Part shown: one piece after another, positions 1-5,731 of the stretch
How positions within the stretch are numbered: the first letter of the stretch is position 1
Layout: every line of letters starts with the position of its first letter
Assembly: GCA_031278965.1 (NCBI GenBank)
Contig: JAITJJ010000153.1
Span: forward strand, 1-8,356
Length of the DNA stretch: 8,356 bases
Direction of reading: 5' to 3'
DNA from: Deferribacteraceae bacterium
Lineage (GTDB): Bacteria > Chrysiogenota > Deferribacteres > Deferribacterales > JAISNW01
The notes under the pieces: generated by a model
What the model was told of the DNA's origin: nothing
Seen by the model: the letters and a program-made list of their open reading frames with translations, nothing else
Databases searched by the model: none
Position numbers and translations under genes: made by a program

Positions 1-68
1 CGTTGTTTGCACCGAACAACTCCATTCTTGACTACCGCTTCGCTCTTGCACTTCTTACACTTTGTCAT
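1..68 (-). CDS. IS1-like transposase, N-terminal fragment cut by the window edge
   Basis: Reading the minus strand from an ATG at 68 gives 22 codons beginning MTKCKKCKSEAVVKNGVVRC and running off the left edge. The paired Cys residues (C4, C7) followed by a VKNG...R stretch resemble the N-terminal zinc-ribbon/DNA-binding part of IS1-family (InsA-type) transposases, which would normally continue into more Cys residues and a helix-turn-helix. A strong ribosome binding site (GGGGAG on the minus strand, about 6 bases before the ATG) and a promoter upstream support a real start. Only 22 residues are visible, so the IS family is a pattern-based inference. Another zinc-ribbon protein remains possible, and I cannot tell whether the element is intact. 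Confidence 0.6.
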   Translation of the reverse strand, partial: MTKCKKCKSEAVVKNGVVRCKQ

Positions 69-100
69 AACTTCTCCCCTATATCTTTATAATAAACTAA

Positions 101-130
101 TGATGAATTATAACATAAACCTATTCATCA
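101..130. repeat. 8-bp inverted repeat over the transposase promoter
   Basis: TGATGAAT (101-108) and ATTCATCA (123-130) are perfect inverted copies separated by 14 bases. The left arm touches the -10 box of the leftward promoter and the right arm touches its -35. The position suits an operator for a dimeric repressor, or a stem-loop near the element's end. No known IS1 terminal repeat was recognised here. Confidence 0.4.
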
Positions 131-135
131 GTAAA
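107..135 (-). promoter_or_regulatory. Candidate promoter of the IS1-like transposase
   Basis: On the minus strand there is a perfect TATAAT (112 down to 107) preceded by TG one base upstream (extended -10). A TTTACT -35-like hexamer lies at 135 down to 130, with a 17-base spacer. Transcription would start near 100, leaving a leader of about 30 bases before the ATG at 68. This is read by eye from consensus matching only. Confidence 0.5.
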
Positions 136-186
136 TACTCTCAAAAAAATATGTAATGATTTTTTATTATTCATATAGTTTTTTTA

Positions 187-215
187 TTGATTACCCCTAT
201 TTAATCTGATAGTAT
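187..215 (+). promoter_or_regulatory. Candidate sigma70-type promoter for rpmH
   Basis: TTGATT (187-192), a 17-base spacer and TAGTAT (210-215) give four of six consensus matches in each box with ideal spacing. It would start transcription near 222, leaving about 35 bases of leader before the rpmH ATG at 257. It is the best rightward promoter in the 69-256 gap. No DnaA boxes or dnaA gene are seen in that gap, although dnaA often lies upstream of rpmH. Confidence 0.45.
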
Positions 216-256
216 GACCGCCGTAAATTAATAATTTAAAACCTTGAGGATATAAT

Positions 257-397
257 ATGCAGCAACTGACCCTGCGCAAACCGAGCAGACTGAAAAAAAT
301 ACGCAAACAAGGCTTTCGCGCCCGCATGAAAAGCCGCAGCGGACGCCTGATCATAAACAGAAGGCGTGCCAAGGGGCGCAAAAGGCTTGCTCTATAG
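257..397 (+). CDS. rpmH: 50S ribosomal protein L34
   Basis: This 46-residue, very basic protein is the large-subunit ribosomal protein L34, which binds 23S rRNA. Its length equals the usual 44-47 residues. The family core is clear: KPSRLKKIRKQGFRARM (8-24), then SGR (28-30) and the C-terminal signature RRRAKGRKRL (35-44). The N-terminus (MQQLTLRKPS) replaces the common MKRT(Y/F)QPS, so it is a divergent but complete copy. GAGGA at 246-250 lies 6 bases before the ATG and fixes the start. It heads the rpmH-rnpA-yidD-yidC-khpB cluster, and its 3' end overlaps the start of the rnpA reading frame. A candidate promoter lies at 187-215. Confidence 0.97.
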   Translation: MQQLTLRKPSRLKKIRKQGFRARMKSRSGRLIINRRRAKGRKRLAL

Positions 398-743
398 CGC
401 TTTGCGCTTACATTCCGCTGATTTTGCGCTTTTTGTAAGATCGCGGCATTTCAGTTCACGTTATCTGCGGGCTTCCCTGATATTAAGGAGCGGGAAAAAA
501 TACGGGGTTGTGGCGGGGAAGAAGGTTTCCAGTTCCGCAGTGCGCCGCAATAAGATAAAGAGAAGACTTAGGCACTTGCTGGCAGCCACATATGAAAGGC
601 TTCCGCATAATGCGTGGATAGTGTTTATGGCTCTCCCCGGAGCCGCTGTTGTTAATTTTGAAGAATTGGAGAAAGATTATAATAAACTTATCGGTTGTAT
701 CTGCGCCCCGAAAAGCGGCTATAATCCTAATAAAGCTGTATAA
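366..743 (+). CDS. rnpA: Ribonuclease P protein component
   Basis: RnpA is the protein subunit of RNase P; it binds the catalytic RNA and pre-tRNA leaders to mature tRNA 5' ends. The RNase P protein signature is visible: a basic helix RRNKIKRRLR (60-69, numbered from base 366), the family's RNR-type motif, preceded by GVVAGKKV (47-54). An N-terminal RLHSADF segment (14-20) matches the usual RL...F start. There is no ATG at the beginning. The candidates are GTG at 366, TTG at 387 (AAGGGG at 371-376 lies 10 bases upstream) and TTG at 402, so the N-terminus is uncertain. With 366 or 387 the gene starts inside rpmH; its 3' end overlaps yidD. Length (about 113-125 residues) is normal. Confidence 0.94.
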   Translation: MPRGAKGLLYSALRLHSADFALFVRSRHFSSRYLRASLILRSGKKYGVVAGKKVSSSAVRRNKIKRRLRHLLAATYERLPHNAWIVFMALPGAAVVNFEELEKDYNKLIGCICAPKSGYNPNKAV

Positions 744-918
744 ACTGACGCTTTCACCCTATTTTGGCTACCAATGCCGCTTTTATCCGTCCTGTTCTTC
801 TTATGCGTTGGAGGCGTTTCAGAAGAAAGGTTTTTTAAAAGGGCTGCTGCTTACGCTTCGGCGTATTTTGCGCTGCAACCCTTTTAATGCTGGCGGATAT
901 GACCCTGTAAAAGAGTGA
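649..918 (+). CDS. yidD: Membrane protein insertion efficiency factor YidD
   Basis: YidD is a small membrane-associated protein that assists YidC in inserting inner-membrane proteins. The family block runs from IKLYKLTLSPYFG (28-40) through CRFYPSCSSYALEAF (43-57) to LRCNPFNAGGYDPV (74-87), with the three conserved Cys residues C43, C49 and C76. No ATG lies in frame before the conserved region. The TTG at 649 has GGAG at 639-642, six bases upstream, and is the best-supported start; TTG at 658 is an alternative. With 649 the gene begins 95 bases inside rnpA, and about 20 residues precede the usual family start. It sits between rnpA and yidC as in most bacteria, so identity is secure and only the start is doubtful. 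Confidence 0.94.
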   Translation: MLILKNWRKIIINLSVVSAPRKAAIILIKLYKLTLSPYFGYQCRFYPSCSSYALEAFQKKGFLKGLLLTLRRILRCNPFNAGGYDPVKE

Positions 919-1022
919 GACGGGAAAACCCTTGAGTTCATTCCTTTAATCTCCTTAGTGTTTTTAGTTGCTCTCTTTTTTACGCTCAAACTTTTTATTG
1001 TAAGGATAAATAAATAAAAAAA
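919..1022. other. 104-base non-coding gap between yidD and yidC
   Basis: This is the only sizeable gap in the 257-5410 gene run. It is T-rich in its second half and holds no ORF, no convincing terminator and no clear promoter. AAGGA at 1002-1006 is the only Shine-Dalgarno-like string, but it lies 16 bases before the yidC ATG, and an A/T-rich stretch fills the space between. Initiation at yidC may therefore rely on an unstructured A-rich leader. Confidence 0.5.
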
Positions 1023-2540
1023 ATGGATAGAGAAACCTTAACCCGCACTGTTCTATTGGTGATTGCAAGCTCCGCAATCCTCTTTGTTTGGCAGTATATG
1101 ATTAATAAAACCGCTCCGGCTCCTATAGCGCAGCCTCCGGCGATCCAAGCTCCTGCCGCTCCCGCCATACCCCAAACAGCGCCGGAGATAATAAGCGAAC
1201 CGCTGCCGCAGGCTTCACAGAGTGTACAAACCCGGCTTCTTCCGATTTCACGCCACCTTTATGACATTATATTTGATGAGTCCACCGGCGATATTGTATC
1301 TGTTTCCATGCTAAAATATGATAAGAGTTCACTCCCTCCAAAATTTACAACCGGAGGGGCTGCCCCTTACTTTTCCCTCACGGCGGGTTTGGAAGGCGGC
1401 TATACGGCGGAATTTACTGATGATAACCGGCTTTCCTTTACCGCTGAAACTGCCCAAGTGCGGATTGAAAAGAGCTATATTTTGACCGACAGCTATAATA
1501 TCCCTGTTGACATAAAGATAACAAACCTTACGGATACCCCTATAGCTATTCCTTTAAAAGCGCGGGTAGGACCTGGTCTTGGGGAGCAGATGGAATCTGA
1601 AAGCTATGTTTTCACCGGTTCTATGCTGGTGAAAGAGAAGGAAGTAATAAAAGAAGATGAGGTAAAATCTCCCGTCTCCCTGTCAAATCCCGCGTGGGGC
1701 GGGAATACCTCAAAATACTTTCTCTTTGCCGTAGTAAACGGCGGGTGGGAAAAAGGGGAGATCCGCCAAGTTGGAGATACCACGGAAGTGGTATTTACAA
1801 ACACTCTTACCGTTCCGGGGGGAGAAACGGTCTCGTCTCCTCAATTCTCTGTCTTTTCAGGTCCGAAAGAGTATAAAAACCTAAAGAGTTTTGGCGTAGG
1901 TTTACAGGAGTCAATAGATTACGGGATATTTTTCTTTATCGGCATCCCTATGACCACCTTTATGAACTATGCCTATGGGTGGGTTCATAACTACGGGCTT
2001 GCCATTATCATACTGACGGTGATAGTAAAGATTATTACCCTGCCGTTGACCCTAAAAAGCATGATCTCTATGCGCGGGATGGCTAAACTCCAACCGGAGA
2101 TGAAGGAGTTAAAAGAAAAGTATAAAGAGGAACCGCAAAAGTTCAGTGCGGCAAGTATGGAACTTTATAAGAAACATAAGATCAATCCGCTCTCCGGCTG
2201 TCTCCCTATGCTTGTACAACTCCCAATATTTTTTGCCCTTTACAAATCCCTCTTGGTTTCCATAGAGTTGAAGGGCGCGCCCTTTTTCGGATGGATAAAA
2301 GACCTCTCGGTTCACGATCCGTTTTATATTACTCCGATTCTTATGGGAGCATCTATGTTTTTACAGCAGAAATTAACCCCTTCCACAGCAGATCCCACGC
2401 AGCAGAAGATCTTTTTAATTATGCCGGTGGTTTTTACTATCTTTTTCTTAAAATTCCAATCCGGTCTTGTGATATATTGGCTTACAAACAACATCTTGTC
2501 TATTGCCCAACAATATGCGATAAATAAAAAGATAAAATGA
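1023..2540 (+). CDS. yidC: Membrane protein insertase YidC, Gram-negative long form
   Basis: YidC inserts and folds inner-membrane proteins alone or with SecYEG. The 505 residues show the long Gram-negative layout: TM1 (about 8-27), an Ala/Pro-rich linker (30-64), the periplasmic P1 beta-domain (about 70-285), then the conserved Oxa1/60-kDa domain (300-500). Further membrane segments lie at about 324-345, 391-412, 432-450 and 464-488. The cytoplasmic hairpin between TM2 and TM3 carries MRGMAKLQPEMKELKEKY (350-367). NPLSGCLPMLVQLPIF (388-403) and DPTQQKI (457-463) are strongly conserved blocks. K336 occupies the groove position held by Arg366 in E. coli YidC. Q479 stands where most homologues have Pro in the F-P-(S/A)-G-L motif. 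It lies after rnpA/yidD and 37 bases before khpB. Confidence 0.98.
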   Translation: MDRETLTRTVLLVIASSAILFVWQYMINKTAPAPIAQPPAIQAPAAPAIPQTAPEIISEPLPQASQSVQTRLLPISRHLYDIIFDESTGDIVSVSMLKYDKSSLPPKFTTGGAAPYFSLTAGLEGGYTAEFTDDNRLSFTAETAQVRIEKSYILTDSYNIPVDIKITNLTDTPIAIPLKARVGPGLGEQMESESYVFTGSMLVKEKEVIKEDEVKSPVSLSNPAWGGNTSKYFLFAVVNGGWEKGEIRQVGDTTEVVFTNTLTVPGGETVSSPQFSVFSGPKEYKNLKSFGVGLQESIDYGIFFFIGIPMTTFMNYAYGWVHNYGLAIIILTVIVKIITLPLTLKSMISMRGMAKLQPEMKELKEKYKEEPQKFSAASMELYKKHKINPLSGCLPMLVQLPIFFALYKSLLVSIELKGAPFFGWIKDLSVHDPFYITPILMGASMFLQQKLTPSTADPTQQKIFLIMPVVFTIFFLKFQSGLVIYWLTNNILSIAQQYAINKKIK

Positions 2541-2577
2541 GGGATTGATGCAAGCAGACCATTTATGGAGGAGATAG

Positions 2578-3228
2578 ATGCGCTATTTTGAAGTGGAAGG
2601 CGACACGCCGGAAGAGATATACGAGGCTTTTTTATGGGAGCAGAAGCTCGCTGCTGAATTTGTTACTATGGAAGTTTTGGAGCAGGGTTCCAAAGGGATA
2701 TTGGGGTTGGGGAAAAAAATCGCAAAGGTGAAGATAGTCTTTAACGATATGGAGTTTTATAAACGCAAGATAAAGCTATATCTTTCGGATATTCTGACAA
2801 AAGCAGGTTTTGAGGATTATCATATTGAGGTTAAAGAGAATCTCCCCGAGGTTTCCTTAAATATCTTGACAGATGAGGATGAGGAGCGGCTTATCGGGAG
2901 AGGGGCGGCGGTTCTTGACAGCTTTCAGTATCTTGCGGACAGGCTTTCAAGACCCACGGATGATCTCCGCTTTCTGGTTGACGTAAACAGCTACCGCGAC
3001 AGGGTGATCTCCCCTATTGTGGCAAAGGCCGTAAGACTTGCCTACTCTGTAAAAAAGGGGGGGAAGCCCGCAAAACTTCAACCCATGGCAGCGGTTATCC
3101 GCCGGGAAGTGCACCTCGCCATAAAGCCGATTGCGGGAGTTACCACTTTAAGCAACGGCAACGGGATGCTGAAAACTATTTCAATTCTCCCGGAAAGAAA
3201 GAGTTATCACAGCAGAACACGCCCATGA
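2578..3228 (+). CDS. khpB: RNA-binding protein KhpB (Jag/SpoIIIJ-associated)
   Basis: KhpB (Jag) is a cytoplasmic RNA-binding protein usually encoded just after yidC. Three parts are visible in 216 residues: a Jag-N domain (about 1-55) with the signature GSKGILGLGKK (37-47), a type-II KH-like domain (about 60-135) and a C-terminal R3H domain (about 136-205). The R3H RxxxH motif is present as RREVH (175-179), preceded by KLQPM (166-170). The KH GxxG loop is altered: family GKRG/GRRG appears here as GRGA (107-110), so the second Gly is replaced or shifted. The ATG is supported by GGAGGAG at 2567-2573. The usual next gene mnmE/trmE is absent; a YHS-domain gene follows 7 bases on. Confidence 0.95.
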   Translation: MRYFEVEGDTPEEIYEAFLWEQKLAAEFVTMEVLEQGSKGILGLGKKIAKVKIVFNDMEFYKRKIKLYLSDILTKAGFEDYHIEVKENLPEVSLNILTDEDEERLIGRGAAVLDSFQYLADRLSRPTDDLRFLVDVNSYRDRVISPIVAKAVRLAYSVKKGGKPAKLQPMAAVIRREVHLAIKPIAGVTTLSNGNGMLKTISILPERKSYHSRTRP

Positions 3229-3235
3229 GGGATAT

Positions 3236-3493
3236 ATGCTTGTAAAACTTGCGATCCTTGCCATATCCGTAATAATCCTTGTAGTTTTAATAAAGAATTC
3301 CCTTAAAGCAAAACCCAAGGCGATTGATGCCACCGATATGGCAAGGGATCCTGTCTGCAACACCTATATCTCCATGGACGGGGTTTTTAAGTTGAAGTAT
3401 AACAATAAACTGTATCATTTTTGCTCAAAAGAGTGTATGAATAAGTTTAGGGAAGAAAAGTTAAAAGAGGTGAACAGTGAAGATATTTCTTGA
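3236..3493 (+). CDS. Small membrane-anchored YHS-domain protein
   Basis: An 85-residue protein with one N-terminal hydrophobic helix (about 3-19), a short basic linker (20-28) and a YHS domain (36-72). The YHS core is DPVCNTYI (38-45), then YHFCSKECMNKF (60-71), giving C41, C63 and C67 as probable metal ligands. YHS modules are known from metal-handling proteins such as copper and heavy-metal ATPases and are thought to bind metal. A positively charged stretch after the helix suggests the YHS domain faces the cytoplasm. GAGG overlapping the khpB stop precedes the ATG by about 6 bases, and the last 17 bases overlap the transaldolase gene, implying translational coupling. The exact role is unknown; similar short TM-plus-zinc-finger proteins exist, and I do not assign a name. 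Confidence 0.85.
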   Translation: MLVKLAILAISVIILVVLIKNSLKAKPKAIDATDMARDPVCNTYISMDGVFKLKYNNKLYHFCSKECMNKFREEKLKEVNSEDIS

Positions 3494-4121
3494 TACGGCC
3501 AACATTGAAGAAGTCCGTCTTGCGGCGGAACTTGGCGTTATAGATGGGGTGACTACAAATCCGACCCTTATTGCAAGGGAAAAGGAGGATTTTGTGGAAA
3601 CCGTAAAGGCTATATGCAGCATAGTGGATGGTCCGGTAAGCGCTGAAGTTACGGAGGCAGACGCCCCGGCTATGGTGGAACAGGCGCGGGAGCTCTATAA
3701 GATTCACGATAATGTTGTGATAAAGATACCAATCACTCTGGACGGACTTAAAGCAACCAGCGAGTTAAGTCAACTGGAGATCCCTGTTAATATGACCCTC
3801 ATATTCTCCCCCAATCAAGCTTTGCTTGCCGCCAAGGCAGGTGCCCGCTATGTCAGCCCTTTTGTGGGACGGCTTGACGACCTCTCCCACGACGGGGTGC
3901 GGATAGCTTCCGAATGTCAGGATATTATCAGCACTTACGATTATGATACGGAGGTTATTGCCGCAAGCATCCGTCATCCGCTGCATGTTTTTCAGTGTGC
4001 GGAGGCGGGAATAGATATTGTAACTATCCCGTATAAAGTTCTTCTGGGGATGGTGAAACACCCGCTTACGGATAACGGAATAGACCAATTTTTAAAGGAC
4101 TGGAAATCTGTAAAAAAATAG
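3477..4121 (+). CDS. tal: Transaldolase, small MipB/TalC-type
   Basis: A 214-residue class I aldolase of the transaldolase/fructose-6-phosphate aldolase family, which is about 215-220 residues long. It would transfer dihydroxyacetone units between fructose-6-P and erythrose-4-P in the non-oxidative pentose phosphate pathway. The N-terminal MKIFLDTANIEEV with D6, the GVTTNPTLI block (24-32) and Schiff-base Lys K83 in VVIKIP (80-85) are diagnostic. Two residues separate transaldolase from F6P aldolase: E57 (Gln59 in E. coli FSA) and F129 (Tyr131 in FSA). Both are transaldolase-like here, so transaldolase is preferred; this is inference by alignment from memory. The GTG start has GAGG at 3467-3470 and overlaps the YHS gene by 17 bases. 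Confidence 0.93.
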   Translation: MKIFLDTANIEEVRLAAELGVIDGVTTNPTLIAREKEDFVETVKAICSIVDGPVSAEVTEADAPAMVEQARELYKIHDNVVIKIPITLDGLKATSELSQLEIPVNMTLIFSPNQALLAAKAGARYVSPFVGRLDDLSHDGVRIASECQDIISTYDYDTEVIAASIRHPLHVFQCAEAGIDIVTIPYKVLLGMVKHPLTDNGIDQFLKDWKSVKK

Positions 4122-4142
4122 AAAGAACGGGAGGAACTTGCC

Positions 4143-4580
4143 ATGTTAATCAAGAAGATTCTTTTTCCCACTGATTTCTCTGAAGTATCCCGCAGAGCAC
4201 TGGAGTATGCGGTTTATCTGAAAACCACCTTTGAAGCGGAGCTTGAGATAGCCCACGTCATCTTTGATGAGACATATCTTGTAACTTCATATGTTCCGCA
4301 AGGCACTTTGCAAGGTTTTTTCGGCGAACTTGAGTCCGGTGCGCAGCAGCATCTGGACAACTTTCTGAAAGAGTGCGATGTGCTGAAAGGGTTGAAATAC
4401 ACAACCAAACTCTTAAAAGGGAGCCCCTATGCGGAGATTATCCGCTGGGCTAAGGAAACGGAGGCTGATCTGATAGTGATCGGCACTCACGGCAGAACCG
4501 GGCTTGATCACGTTCTTTTCGGTTCCACTGCCGAAAAGGTCATAGGGCGCGCAAGCTGTCCTGTCCTTACCATAAAATAG
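4143..4580 (+). CDS. Universal stress protein, UspA family, ATP-binding type
   Basis: A 145-residue single-domain Usp protein. The N-terminal strand IKKILFPTDFSE (3-14) with D11 matches the nucleotide-contacting start of the fold. The C-terminal signature G114-x2-G117-x9-G127-S128 is exact, which marks the ATP-binding MJ0577-like subgroup rather than the non-binding E. coli UspA type. The protein ends with the typical PVLTIK strand. Usp proteins form cytoplasmic dimers linked to stress, starvation or redox conditions; no specific partner can be read here. GGGAGG at 4129-4134 supports the ATG. It is 21 bases after the transaldolase gene and 26 before kdsA, so probably co-transcribed with both. 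Confidence 0.94.
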   Translation: MLIKKILFPTDFSEVSRRALEYAVYLKTTFEAELEIAHVIFDETYLVTSYVPQGTLQGFFGELESGAQQHLDNFLKECDVLKGLKYTTKLLKGSPYAEIIRWAKETEADLIVIGTHGRTGLDHVLFGSTAEKVIGRASCPVLTIK

Positions 4581-4606
4581 TTGATTTCTGCCCGCTCTGA
4601 TTAAGC

Positions 4607-5410
4607 ATGTATGATCTTTTAAAGTCTAAAACTTTTATCATAGCGGGTCCCTGCGTTATGGAAAGCGTTGAAAATATGTTTCTCATCGCTGAAAAATGCA
4701 GGCTTGAGGTTGAAAAACGGGGTTTTACCTATATCTTTAAGGCATCTTTTGACAAGGCAAACCGCACCGCAGCTTCAGCCTTTCGGGGCTTGGGGCTTGA
4801 AGCGGGGATCGCCGCCCTAAAAGAGATAAAAGAGAAGCTTGGCGTATATACAACCACAGATATTCATGAGAGCTATCAGGCAGATTCAGTTTGCGAAGCG
4901 GCGGATATTATTCAGATTCCAGCATTCCTCGCCCGTCAGACCGATCTCCTTATCGCCGCCGCCCGGACAGGGAGAGTTGTAAATATAAAAAAAGCACAGT
5001 TTATGAGCGCAAAGGATATGCGCTACCCCGTTGAAAAGGTGCGTCAGGCTGGTAACGGCAAGATTATTGTTACAGAACGGGGAACGATTTTCGGCTACAA
5101 CAATCTGGTTGTGGACTTCCGCAACCTTGCGGATATGAAAGAGTTGGGAGTGCCGAGAGTAATGGATGTAACTCACTCTATCCAGAAGCCCGGAGCCTCT
5201 GACGGCGCAAGCGGGGGGGATAGGAAGTATGCCCCTTACCTGACTGCAGCCGCGGCTGCGGTAGGCGTTGAGGGGTATTTTTTTGAAGTTCACCCGGAAC
5301 CGGATAAGGCGCTTTCAGACGGTCCGAACTCTATCCCGCTGGATAGATTTGCCGAAATTTTAGATATTATCAAAACCTTGGGCGATTGCCCGCTCCCGCA
5401 GCTTTCATAA
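4607..5410 (+). CDS. kdsA: 3-deoxy-D-manno-octulosonate 8-phosphate synthase, metal-dependent class
   Basis: KdsA condenses phosphoenolpyruvate with arabinose-5-phosphate to Kdo-8-phosphate, the first committed step to the Kdo of lipopolysaccharide. The 267-residue barrel has IIAGPCVMES (11-20), FKASFDKANR (44-53), TDIHE (84-88), PAFLARQTDL (105-114), KKAQFMSAKDM (128-138), TERGTIFGYNNLVVD (156-170), DVTHSIQ (187-193) and DGPNSIPLD (238-246). C16, H190, E227 and D238 match the four metal ligands of the Aquifex aeolicus enzyme (C11, H185, E222, D233) with a constant offset of five, so this is the metal-dependent class rather than the metal-free E. coli type. No clear Shine-Dalgarno lies before the ATG, so coupling to the upstream Usp gene is likely. 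Confidence 0.97.
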   Translation: MYDLLKSKTFIIAGPCVMESVENMFLIAEKCRLEVEKRGFTYIFKASFDKANRTAASAFRGLGLEAGIAALKEIKEKLGVYTTTDIHESYQADSVCEAADIIQIPAFLARQTDLLIAAARTGRVVNIKKAQFMSAKDMRYPVEKVRQAGNGKIIVTERGTIFGYNNLVVDFRNLADMKELGVPRVMDVTHSIQKPGASDGASGGDRKYAPYLTAAAAAVGVEGYFFEVHPEPDKALSDGPNSIPLDRFAEILDIIKTLGDCPLPQLS

Positions 5411-5468
5411 AAAAACAGTTTGCGTTACCCCAAAATTTTTTTGAAAAGCTGTATGTTGCTTGAAAACA

Positions 5469-5498
5469 TTGATTAAAAGAAGTTGTTTCGGTTAAAAT
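5469..5498 (+). promoter_or_regulatory. Candidate promoter upstream of the hairpin array
   Basis: TTGATT (5469-5474), an 18-base spacer and TAAAAT (5493-5498, five of six matches) form a plausible sigma70 promoter. The -35 is the same hexamer as in the rpmH promoter candidate. Transcription would begin near 5505, ten bases before the first hairpin, so it could drive a structured RNA or a longer leader. Consensus match only. Confidence 0.35.
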
Positions 5499-5514
5499 AG
5501 CCTCATCTGAATAA

Positions 5515-5731
5515 GGCGGCGTAAGCCGCCGCAGAGTGTTTAGAAAGGAGGCATGCCCCCTTTCCTTGGGGCAAATCATAAGGGCTAAAGCCCTTTCTTG
5601 CCCGAAAACACGCCGAAAATAGCGTAAGCGTAATTTTCCGAATGCTGTTTCACGAGCAGTCGTCGCACAAGTGACACGTTTGTAGAGTAAAACGCCAAGC
5701 CGTTGGTATTTTTCCCTCCGTAGGAGGGGAA
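5515..5731. repeat. Array of six inverted repeats; REP-like cluster or structured RNA
   Basis: Six stem-loops lie close together. (1) GGCGGC/GCCGCC with a GTAA loop at 5515-5530. (2) A 22-base near-perfect palindrome at 5543-5564: GAAAGG/CCTTTC arms around GGCATGCC with one mismatch. (3) AAGGGC/GCCCTT at 5580-5595, nested inside GGGCAA (5569-5574)/TTGCCC (5598-5603). (4) GAAAAT/ATTTTC at 5615-5638 around a GC-GTAA-GC core. (5) ACGA/TCGT at 5652-5663, inside TCAC/GTGA at 5650-5674. (6) CCCTCC/GGAGGG with a GTA loop at 5714-5728, extendable to 5711-5731. GTAA or GTA recurs in the loops of three. None is followed by a proper T-run, so they are not simple terminators. Confidence 0.5.

Noticed and set aside
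69..256. Possible replication origin upstream of rpmH
   Set aside because: The stretch is AT-rich and rpmH often neighbours dnaA/oriC, but no DnaA-box-like TTATNCACA sites and no dnaA or dnaN gene are seen.
184..381. 65-codon ORF on the minus strand over rpmH
   Set aside because: It is antisense to the well-supported rpmH and shows no family features or ribosome binding site; a shadow frame of arginine-rich coding.
3765..4088. 107-codon minus-strand ORF opposite the transaldolase gene
   Set aside because: The plus-strand frame has full family motifs throughout; the minus frame has none.
5515..5530. GGCGGC-GTAA-GCCGCC hairpin as the kdsA terminator
   Set aside because: The stem is strong but no T-run follows on either strand, so it is not a standard intrinsic terminator.
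5370..5579. 69-codon minus-strand ORF across the kdsA end and the first hairpins
   Set aside because: It overlaps kdsA and palindromic DNA, shows no recognisable motif, and its composition follows the repeats.
5515..5731. CRISPR array or tandem repeat
   Set aside because: The hairpins differ in sequence and spacing; there are no identical direct repeats with regular spacers.
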